Assembly (NCBI GenBank): GCA_001412365.1
Contig: LKUE01000116.1
Location: 1 to 5,507, forward strand
From: Desulfuromonas sp. SDB
GTDB taxonomy: Bacteria > SDB-A
Length of the DNA stretch: 5,507 bases
Direction of reading: 5' to 3'
Positions 1 through 5,507 of this stretch are shown here, piece after piece. Both the position numbers and the translations under genes were made by a program. Under the pieces are notes generated by a model that saw only the letters and a program-made list of their open reading frames with translations, was not told the DNA's origin and searched no databases. Position 1 is the stretch's first letter. Every line of letters begins with the position of its first letter.

Positions 1-458
1 ATATTCAGGAACGAATCGGTAAAAATGGAAAAAAATTTGATATGATTAAATTCAGATCAATGAAACAGAATGCGGAAAAAGAGACTGGACCAGTGTGGAC
101 CCAGGAAAATGACCCTCGTAAAACTAAATTTGGATCCTTTATCAGGGCAACCAGTATTGATGAACTTCCACAATTGTTCAATGTTCTTAAAGGGGATATG
201 AGTATAATCGGTCCCCGACCGGAAAGAGAGTTTTTTGTGGAGAAATTCCGGGAAGAAATACCAAGATATATGGAAAGACATAAAGTAAAACCGGGAATTA
301 CCGGTTGGGCTCAAGCTAATGATTTGAGGGCAAATTCATCGATTAGAGAACGAGTTGAATATGACTTATACTACATTGAAAATTGGTCCTGGGATTTCGA
401 TATAAAAATACTTTTAAGAACTGTTTTTACTCTTCTATTTCACAAGAATGCATATTAA
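1..458 (+). CDS. Undecaprenyl-phosphate sugar-phosphate transferase, C-terminal part (bacterial sugar transferase family, WcaJ/WbaP-like), 5' end outside window
   Basis: The frame is open from base 3 (bases 1-2 finish a codon begun outside) to the TAA at 456-458, giving 151 visible residues. The ATG at 42 is internal, because the family's conserved IQERIGKNGKKF stretch lies before it. Visible family hallmarks are KFRSM (residues 16-20), the acidic pair in IDELPQLFNVL (52-62; the Asp-Glu pair is catalytic in this family), GDMSIIGPRPE (64-74) and KPGITGWAQ (95-103), ending in ERVEYDLYYIENWS and a hydrophobic tail. Known role: this family transfers a sugar 1-phosphate from a UDP-sugar to undecaprenyl phosphate at the inner membrane, the first step of repeat-unit assembly. 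The sugar cannot be read from this part. Whether the protein is the short (~200 aa) or long (~460 aa, extra N-terminal membrane helices) form is unknown because the start is missing. It is clearly richer in G+C than the genes to its right and is convergent with wzz, with 2 bases between stop codons. Confidence 0.95.
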   Translation, partial: IQERIGKNGKKFDMIKFRSMKQNAEKETGPVWTQENDPRKTKFGSFIRATSIDELPQLFNVLKGDMSIIGPRPEREFFVEKFREEIPRYMERHKVKPGITGWAQANDLRANSSIRERVEYDLYYIENWSWDFDIKILLRTVFTLLFHKNAY

Positions 459-460
459 AC

Positions 461-1636
461 TTATTTCCATGAATAAAGAATATTTCGTATTTTTTGATTA
501 TAGTTAAGATCTGATAAATCTTTTTGAATCTTTTCTTTAAACAAAACCATTAAAATACCTATAAATCCACCTAAAATTACTCCTACAATAAGGAATATCG
601 ATCTTTTTGGATAAGATTTTTCATCGGGAAGATGAGGCCAATCAATAACTTTAAGTGTGGGGGTATTCTTGTTTTCAGCTATCTTAGCCCTTTCATATTC
701 TTGAACTAATAAGGTATAAATCTCAGTTTGAACTAAATAATCCATTTGTAATCTTGCATATTCCACTGCTAATTCTGGTAAATCTTCTAATGGTACTGCG
801 AAACCTAAACCAAATCCTTCTCCTCCCTCAATTTCAATTTGTTTAATCTGTTCTTTTATACTATTCAACCTATTTTGAATATTTCTACGTTGTGGATGAA
901 ATGCAGTTTGTTCACTACTTAGACCAGCCAATTCAGCTTCTAACAAAATTTCTTGTGATTTTATAGTACTTAAAGCTAGTAACATTGGTTCTGCTTCTAG
1001 TTCAATATTGAAAATTCCATGATTTGTCGAAAATTTTACTATAGTATCTTCCAAATTTTGCATTGAATCTTTAACCATTAGTAATCTATTTTCAATGAAT
1101 AATTTTCTATTACTTGCATAATTTTGCATTAATTGCTGATTTGTATTGTCAAGTTGAATAATTAATTCAGTAGCAATATTTTGGGATAATTTTGGATCTT
1201 CAGTTGTTACTGTCAGAAATATCACCCCTTCTGGGGTTATTGTTGTGGCGATAACCTTATTCATACTTTCAATTGCACCTTTTTGTGTTTCAATATCCCA
1301 TAAATCCCAAAGGTTAAATTTATCCATAACACTTAAAAGAATTGTTCTGCTTCTAATAATCGTAACCCATAATTCAGAAACTGCCCCTCCCCCCAAAATA
1401 GCCTTGCTTATACTTGAACTCATACCTTCACCTATTCCAGTGAATCCATATAAAAGTGGATCAAAATGTTCTTCAGGAGATAATATCATAGCTGATGATG
1501 TATATTGTTCAGGAATAATAAAAGAGATTATTAGAATCAATGTAGGTATCATAATAATATTAAAAAGGAATATATTTCGATTATTTTTTATTGAAGTTAT
1601 TATATTTAGTAAATTAAGCTCATTCACCGGTTTCAT
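461..1636 (-). CDS. wzz: Wzz-type polysaccharide chain-length determinant (polysaccharide co-polymerase) with GNVR-like region
   Basis: This 391-residue protein has the classic Wzz layout: a short cytoplasmic N-terminus, membrane helix 1 at about 21-41, a long periplasmic part, and membrane helix 2 at about 346-366 followed by a short cytoplasmic tail. Just after helix 1 is YTSSAMILSPEE (45-56). FLTVTTEDPKLSQNIATELI (140-159) matches the conserved Wzz-domain core. The segment LPELAVEYARLQ (286-297) to VIDWPHLPDEKSYPKR (330-345) looks like the GNVR region of the wider PCP/BY-kinase group, with the Pro-rich motif before helix 2. The middle (about 165-270) is charged and probably helical or coiled-coil. 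There is no Walker motif or tyrosine-rich tail, so no fused kinase. Known role: Wzz oligomers control how far Wzy extends the polymer. The ATG at 1634-1636 is preceded by a near-perfect ribosome site and overlaps the end of the upstream polymerase-family gene by 17 bases, so the two are very likely co-transcribed. A G6AG4 tract in the coding strand encodes Gly82-84. Function confident; polymer type unknown. Confidence 0.95.
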   Translation of the reverse strand: MKPVNELNLLNIITSIKNNRNIFLFNIIMIPTLILIISFIIPEQYTSSAMILSPEEHFDPLLYGFTGIGEGMSSSISKAILGGGAVSELWVTIIRSRTILLSVMDKFNLWDLWDIETQKGAIESMNKVIATTITPEGVIFLTVTTEDPKLSQNIATELIIQLDNTNQQLMQNYASNRKLFIENRLLMVKDSMQNLEDTIVKFSTNHGIFNIELEAEPMLLALSTIKSQEILLEAELAGLSSEQTAFHPQRRNIQNRLNSIKEQIKQIEIEGGEGFGLGFAVPLEDLPELAVEYARLQMDYLVQTEIYTLLVQEYERAKIAENKNTPTLKVIDWPHLPDEKSYPKRSIFLIVGVILGGFIGILMVLFKEKIQKDLSDLNYNQKIRNILYSWK

Positions 1637-3035
1637 CTAATCCTCCTTTATATATACCCCAAATTAAGGCAACAGTTAAAGCCCAATATGACCAAATTGC
1701 GAAATGTAAATGAACACTTAAAAATGTTGCTGGAATAAAAAATATTATCTGGGCAAAAAATAATGCTTTTACATAATAGATGATTTTTTTATTATGTTGA
1801 TTTTTTATTTGTTTTTTTGAGTTATATAATAAAGTAATTGAAGAAATAATAATTCCCAAATAACTAAATAAACCAAATAAACCTGTTTCAGCAGCAATTT
1901 GAAGCCATATATTATGAGCTATATTGTAAATAACAGTATTTTCAGCATAAAAATGAGTTACTGATTCATGAAAATCACCAAAACCTATTCCGAAAATTGG
2001 ACTCTTTATAATATTATCAATTCCGATTTTGATAAATTGAAGCCTACCATATAGAGACTCATCTCTAGATGAACCAAAATTAGATAAGGTTTCTAATCTG
2101 GAAATAAAATCTTGACCAAAAAAAATAAAGAATAAAATTATCAAAAATGATAAAATTATCCAGGTTAATTTCTTTTTTCTCTCGTTATATAAAACAATTA
2201 GAAATACACAAATTAAACCAAAAAAACCTCCGCGGGATAAACTTAAGATTATCCCAGCTATCAATAGAATTATCGAAATAATATAAAGAGATTTTAAAAT
2301 TATCGATTTCGTTTTAACCAACATAAAATAGGAAATTATTAATACCGAATCTAAAACCATAGCAAAATAATTTGGATCTTCCATCCAACCTCTGGTTCGA
2401 ACTGAAAACCCACCAAGTTTTTCAAGTTGAGCAATAAATGGATTTTTAATGAAAAAATATATCGATACAACAGAACCTACTACACAAGCAAGAATGATAG
2501 TATTAAATATAATTTCTATTGATTTTAAAGTATATTTCTTAATACACAATATTGTTATTTCAGTTATTAAAAAAAAATAAACTATAGCCTTCAATAAGTC
2601 ATATACATCGATTTTTACCCTAATAAAATCAAAAGTAAATAATAGTGAAAACATTATTGCAATAATATAAATAGCAATAAATAAATGTAGTCTGCTCCAA
2701 TGAATATTTTTCCAATTATTATGTAAATAATTAATAATCAGTAAGATCATTAATAATAGTAAAGACGGTTTAACTAACCGTCCAAATACTGCAGAAATAC
2801 TTGAAAACAACAAAAAAAATAAGATAATAATTCCAATGATTTCTTCACTTAAAAGAATTGGTAAAAATAATAACCCTGGAATAATCATTAATATATAAAA
2901 TAAAACACCTAATTGAATTTTAAAATAGAATATTGGAATTAAAATAATGAATCCAAAAACTGCTGATAAAAATCCTAATTTATTTACACAATATCTTTCA
3001 TATAGAATTGCTCTAATATCTAATGGCTGTAACAT
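1620..3035 (-). CDS. O-antigen ligase/polymerase family membrane protein (Wzy or WaaL type), likely the polymerase
   Basis: This 471-residue, very hydrophobic protein has roughly 11-13 predicted membrane helices and the motifs of the Wzy_C/O-antigen ligase family in order: RGWMEDPNYFA (215-225), LSLSRGGFFG (264-273), a large periplasmic loop at about 308-382 with YGRLQF (329-334) and FGIGFGDFHE (348-357), AHNIWLQ (373-379) and ETGLFG (383-388). Length is normal for the family. Wzy joins undecaprenyl-linked repeat units in the periplasm; WaaL moves finished chains to lipid A-core; the motifs alone do not separate them. The 17-base overlap with wzz and the presence of priming enzyme and flippase in the cluster favour Wzy, as an inference. 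The start at 3033-3035 is the first ATG after the divergent intergenic region and has no clear Shine-Dalgarno sequence, so a start a few codons downstream cannot be excluded, though no better-supported one is seen. Coding-strand T8, T9 and T8 runs occur within the gene. Stop TGA at 1620-1622. Confidence 0.93.
   Translation of the reverse strand: MLQPLDIRAILYERYCVNKLGFLSAVFGFIILIPIFYFKIQLGVLFYILMIIPGLLFLPILLSEEIIGIIILFFLLFSSISAVFGRLVKPSLLLLMILLIINYLHNNWKNIHWSRLHLFIAIYIIAIMFSLLFTFDFIRVKIDVYDLLKAIVYFFLITEITILCIKKYTLKSIEIIFNTIILACVVGSVVSIYFFIKNPFIAQLEKLGGFSVRTRGWMEDPNYFAMVLDSVLIISYFMLVKTKSIILKSLYIISIILLIAGIILSLSRGGFFGLICVFLIVLYNERKKKLTWIILSFLIILFFIFFGQDFISRLETLSNFGSSRDESLYGRLQFIKIGIDNIIKSPIFGIGFGDFHESVTHFYAENTVIYNIAHNIWLQIAAETGLFGLFSYLGIIISSITLLYNSKKQIKNQHNKKIIYYVKALFFAQIIFFIPATFLSVHLHFAIWSYWALTVALIWGIYKGGLDETGE
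1641..1648 (-). promoter_or_regulatory. Strong ribosome binding site of wzz
   Basis: On the minus strand the sequence AAGGAGGA lies with GGAGG five bases before the ATG at 1636. This is a near-consensus Shine-Dalgarno sequence and fixes the wzz start. It sits inside the last codons of the upstream polymerase-family gene (encoding its Gly-Gly-Leu region), so ribosomes ending that gene reach it directly. It is the only strong ribosome site visible in the window. Confidence 0.85.
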
Positions 3036-3120
3036 TTTTAACTTGTATCACAAATTAAAGTTTTTAACAAATATATTATTTACAAAAAAATTGTAATCTG
3101 TTAGTATCAAAAAGCTGATT
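3036..3120. promoter_or_regulatory. Divergent intergenic region carrying the presumed promoters of both transcripts
   Basis: These 85 bases separate two divergent genes, so promoters in both directions are expected here or upstream within the genes. On the plus strand TTTACA (3079-3084) and TAGTAT (3102-3107) are spaced 17 bases apart, a fair sigma-70-like pair; its start point would leave a leader under 10 bases before the ATG at 3121. On the minus strand ATTACA (3097-3092) and TATATT (3075-3070) are 16 bases apart; the same place reads TATATTTG, which fits the Bacteroidota -7 pattern TAnnTTTG but lacks a well-placed TTTG at -33. Both are weak matches in very AT-rich DNA. A perfect 6-bp inverted repeat, TTACAA-AAAAA-TTGTAA (3080-3096), overlaps both candidate -35 regions. 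That the region is regulatory is likely; the exact elements are uncertain. Confidence 0.45.
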
Positions 3121-4257
3121 ATGATAAAAATATGCTATATTATACCAAATTTAGTTTATGGAGGTGCTGAAAGATATATTATTGAAATATTAAAGTATTT
3201 TCTTCTTAATAAATTTCCTGTAGAATTATATTTACTTATAATTAAACCAAATTCCGAAAAAGATCTTCTCCAAGAAATACCGAGATCTATTAAAATTAAA
3301 ACTTTAAATTTTAAATCCTTTAAATTTATCTCTTCATTGCTAGAAATTAATAAAGCATATAAGTTTGTAAAAAGTAATAATATCGATATTATTCATTCAA
3401 ATCTTAATTTAGCTGATTTTATTAGTTGTTTAATTAAAAAAAGATGCCCACATTTAAAATTAATTTCCACAGAGCATAATACAAATCAATTTAGAATTAA
3501 AACATATAAAAGTGACATTATATCAAGATATAAAGATTTGTATAGATTGAAATATACTGATAAAGTTATTGCGATTTCAAAATCAGTTAGAAATTATCTT
3601 CTCGATCATACAAATTATTCTCCAGATAAAGTAGATATAATTTATCATGGTGTAGATATAAAAAAGTTTAATGCAACAAAATATAAAAGAATTATCTTAT
3701 CAGATAATAACATAATTAATGTAGCACTGATTGGACGCATGGTTGAACAAAAAGGTCATTTATTCCTTTTAAATATTTTATCTAAACTTAATAAAAATAT
3801 CATTGAAAAATATCATTTTTATTTTGCAGGGGATGGAATTTTTAGATCTTCAATAGAAAATAAAATAAGAGATTATAGACTCAATAATAATATCACTATT
3901 CTAGGAAATATTAATTGGATACCCCGATTAATTTATAATGTTGACGCAGTAATTATGCCATCTAGATGGGAAGGCTTCGGTATAGTAGCCATTGAAGCTG
4001 GTGCCTGTAAAAAGCCTGTAATAGCAAGTAATATTGATGGATTAAGAGAAATTGTAATTCATAATCAGACTGGATATTTAATTGATCCTACTAATGAATA
4101 TAAATGGATATCTCTATTTATGAATATATCAAAACAACAACTTTTTAAAATGGGATTACAAGCATATAAAAGAATTATCAAACATTTTAGTATGGATAAA
4201 ATGATGAACGAAACTTTTAAGATTTACCAAGAGATAAAATACAAAGATGGATATTAA
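3121..4257 (+). CDS. Family GT4 (GT-B fold) glycosyltransferase
   Basis: This 378-residue protein is of normal length for a GT4 enzyme and shows both GT-B halves. The N-terminal half begins MIKICYIIPNLVYGGAERYI, with the Gly-rich loop GGAER (14-18), then STEHN (116-120), AISKSVRNYL (151-160) and YHGVDIKKF (175-183). The C-terminal half has IGRMVEQKGH (204-213; Arg206 and Lys211 are the usual phosphate-binding residues), AGDG (236-239), PSRWEGFGIVAIEAG (280-294) with the E-x7-E pair Glu284 and Glu292, SNIDGLREIV (303-312) and GYLIDP (318-323). Known role: a retaining transfer of a sugar from a nucleotide sugar to the growing undecaprenyl-linked repeat unit on the cytoplasmic face. Donor, acceptor and linkage cannot be read from the sequence. 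The ATG at 3121 gives the expected N-terminus, though no Shine-Dalgarno sequence precedes it. It is extremely AT-rich (9 G/C in the 60 bases 3661-3720). The flippase gene overlaps its end by 11 bases, so they form one transcript. Confidence 0.95.
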   Translation: MIKICYIIPNLVYGGAERYIIEILKYFLLNKFPVELYLLIIKPNSEKDLLQEIPRSIKIKTLNFKSFKFISSLLEINKAYKFVKSNNIDIIHSNLNLADFISCLIKKRCPHLKLISTEHNTNQFRIKTYKSDIISRYKDLYRLKYTDKVIAISKSVRNYLLDHTNYSPDKVDIIYHGVDIKKFNATKYKRIILSDNNIINVALIGRMVEQKGHLFLLNILSKLNKNIIEKYHFYFAGDGIFRSSIENKIRDYRLNNNITILGNINWIPRLIYNVDAVIMPSRWEGFGIVAIEAGACKKPVIASNIDGLREIVIHNQTGYLIDPTNEYKWISLFMNISKQQLFKMGLQAYKRIIKHFSMDKMMNETFKIYQEIKYKDGY

Positions 4258-5507
4258 TCCCAATTTCAAGGAAATAAAATTAAGTGCAGTTTTAAATGGG
4301 ATTGCACTCTTTATTAGAGCTTTATTAGGTGGAATAATAGCTTATATATTCGTCAATAGTTTAACAAAAACTGATTATGGATATCTCACATTAATAATTT
4401 CATTTTTGGCAGTATTAGAAGCTTTTGCTGATTTAGGCATAGGTGTATCAACATCAGTTTTTATAGCTAAAAGTATTTCTAGAAAAATTAATGTATTCTC
4501 TTGCATAATCTCTGGATTTGTTTTAAGAACTATCACAATATTAATAATATTCATCTTAATTTTCTTTTTCCCCAATTTTGTAGCTACTACTATATTAAAT
4601 CAGCCAAATTTATCAAATTATATACATTATATAGCAATTGGTTTTATATTCTGTTCGTATTTATTGTTTTTTGGACGTATACTACAGGGTTTGCATTCAT
4701 CTTCCTTACGTTCGATTGGTATTTTAAGTGATGTTATTCTTTATTTTACTTTTTCAATCTTCTTTGTAGTTATTTTAAATCAAGGTTTATTAGGTGTTAT
4801 AACCAGTTATAATATCAGCAAAATAATTGCTTTTTCAGTTATTTTATTACTCCTTATTTATAGATTCAAAAAAATTAAATTAACATTATCCAAAAATTTA
4901 TTTATTTTCAAAGATATAAAAAATATTTCAAAATATGCACTACCTTTATCTGTTACAACATTATCAGCTATTGTATTTATTCAATTACCAATTTTATTGC
5001 TTGGAAAATTCTCTAATCCTGAACAAATTGGATATTACGGTTTAGCATCAAAAATTGTTCTAATTTTAACAATTCCTTCTCAAGCAATTATTTTCTCAGT
5101 ATCAACTGCTTTAACTCATTACAAAGAAAAATCCATTGATTCTGTTTCAATTAAAATTTCAAGACTTTTGGAAATCAGTTTTCTACTCTTTTTGCCACTA
5201 ATGATTTATGTTTTTTTATCAGCAAATAGAATCATCATACTTCTAAATCCTGAATTTAATGAATCGATAATTATACTAAAAATCTTATCATTATTAATCT
5301 TGTTTAATTCATTAACAATTATTACCGGAGGGATATTAGGTTTTATCGGTCATGCAAAAATTGAAGCAATCAGTTATTTAATATCAACTACATTCTTGCT
5401 TATTTCAGGTTTATTTCTATTTAATAGATACAATATAATTGGAATGTCCTTGGCTGCAATTTTTGCATCAATGATTAATTGCACAATTAACTTAGTTTAT
5501 CTTATAA
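4247..5507 (+). CDS. wzx: Wzx-type polysaccharide flippase (polysaccharide biosynthesis membrane protein, MOP superfamily), 3' end outside window
   Basis: The frame stays open from the ATG at 4247 to the right edge: 420 codons plus one base, with no stop. An in-frame TAA at 4235-4237 leaves 4247 as the first possible ATG; it overlaps the preceding glycosyltransferase by 11 bases. There is only a weak GAG at 4231-4233 as ribosome site, so translational coupling is likely. The protein is hydrophobic with about 12 visible membrane segments (about 14-36, 46-66, 84-108, 126-146, 158-177, 182-204, 230-252, 266-286, 309-326, 340-362, 376-394, 397-419), the flippase pattern. Family-like stretches are the N-terminal SLTKTDYGYLTLIISF (38-53) with FADLGIG (60-66), and the central KYALPLS (229-235) with LLGKF (251-255) and EQIGYYGLASKI (259-270). 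Known role: moving undecaprenyl-linked repeat units across the inner membrane. Family members are usually about 410-500 residues, so little is missing. The presence of priming, glycosyltransferase and Wzz genes supports a polysaccharide substrate over other MOP-superfamily jobs. Confidence 0.92.
   Translation, partial: MDINPNFKEIKLSAVLNGIALFIRALLGGIIAYIFVNSLTKTDYGYLTLIISFLAVLEAFADLGIGVSTSVFIAKSISRKINVFSCIISGFVLRTITILIIFILIFFFPNFVATTILNQPNLSNYIHYIAIGFIFCSYLLFFGRILQGLHSSSLRSIGILSDVILYFTFSIFFVVILNQGLLGVITSYNISKIIAFSVILLLLIYRFKKIKLTLSKNLFIFKDIKNISKYALPLSVTTLSAIVFIQLPILLLGKFSNPEQIGYYGLASKIVLILTIPSQAIIFSVSTALTHYKEKSIDSVSIKISRLLEISFLLFLPLMIYVFLSANRIIILLNPEFNESIIILKILSLLILFNSLTIITGGILGFIGHAKIEAISYLISTTFLLISGLFLFNRYNIIGMSLAAIFASMINCTINLVYLI

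Noticed and set aside
42-44. ATG at 42 as the start of the priming transferase
   Set aside because: The frame is open to the left edge and conserved family residues are encoded before it, so it is an internal methionine.
57-314. Open frame of 85 codons on the minus strand
   Set aside because: It is antisense to conserved motifs of the priming transferase and has no ribosome site or family features.
475-495. Possible bidirectional terminator hairpin just after the priming-transferase stop: AAAGAATA and TATTTTTT arms with a TTTCG loop
   Set aside because: The stem is eight pairs, all A-T except one G-T, so it would be weak. It lies wholly inside the wzz coding region and such pairings are common in AT-rich DNA.
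1245-1640. Open frame of 131 codons on the plus strand
   Set aside because: It is antisense to the well-supported wzz gene, shows no recognisable family motifs, and is explained as a shadow frame.
3035-3109. Short direct repeats in the intergenic region (TTTTTAAC at 3035 and 3061; GTATCA at 3045 and 3104)
   Set aside because: They are six to eight bases long in very AT-rich DNA, irregularly placed relative to the candidate promoters, and likely due to chance.
4375-4731. Two short open frames, one on each strand (4375-4575 minus, 4501-4731 plus)
   Set aside because: Both lie within the continuous flippase frame that runs from 4247 to the window end with clear family character.
1-5507. Mobile elements, CRISPR arrays, tRNA or other RNA genes
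   Set aside because: No transposase or integrase motifs, regular repeat-spacer pattern, tRNA-like fold or insertion-sequence ends were seen, and coding sequence fills all but about 87 bases.

Overview
The window is part of a bacterial surface-polysaccharide cluster (O-antigen, capsule or exopolysaccharide) of the Wzx/Wzy-dependent type. It holds five protein genes and almost no spare DNA. Four of the core functions of this pathway are present: a priming sugar-phosphate transferase (cut by the left edge), a Wzz-type chain-length regulator, an O-antigen ligase/polymerase-family membrane protein, and a flippase-type membrane protein (cut by the right edge). A GT4 glycosyltransferase is also present. 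The host is probably a Gram-negative or other diderm bacterium, inferred from pathway type. The AT-rich DNA and the GNVR-like C-terminal half of the Wzz protein would fit the Bacteroidota/FCB side of the tree, but nothing here fixes the taxon.

Layout: bases 1-458 (+) hold the end of the priming transferase. Two bases later the convergent wzz gene ends (461-1636, -). Upstream of it on the same strand, and overlapping it by 17 bases, is the ligase/polymerase gene (1620-3035, -). An 85-base divergent intergenic region (3036-3120) separates this pair from a right-hand transcript: the GT4 glycosyltransferase (3121-4257, +), overlapped by 11 bases by the flippase (4247 to the right edge, +). The 3036-3120 gap is the only non-coding stretch longer than 2 bases.

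How they would work together: the priming enzyme puts a sugar phosphate on undecaprenyl phosphate at the cytoplasmic membrane. GT4 enzymes such as the one here extend the lipid-linked repeat unit, Wzx moves it across the membrane, and a Wzy-type polymerase joins units under chain-length control by Wzz. The large membrane protein at 1620-3035 is either that Wzy or a WaaL-type ligase, since the two share one family. Its tight coupling to wzz favours Wzy.

No previously undescribed system was found. The points worth a second look are the inverted wzz-polymerase pair inside the cluster, a sharp drop in G+C exactly at the 458/461 convergent junction, a perfect 6-bp inverted repeat inside the divergent promoter region, the lack of Shine-Dalgarno sequences at the first gene of each transcript beside a very strong one at wzz, and homopolymer tracts in the two minus-strand genes.
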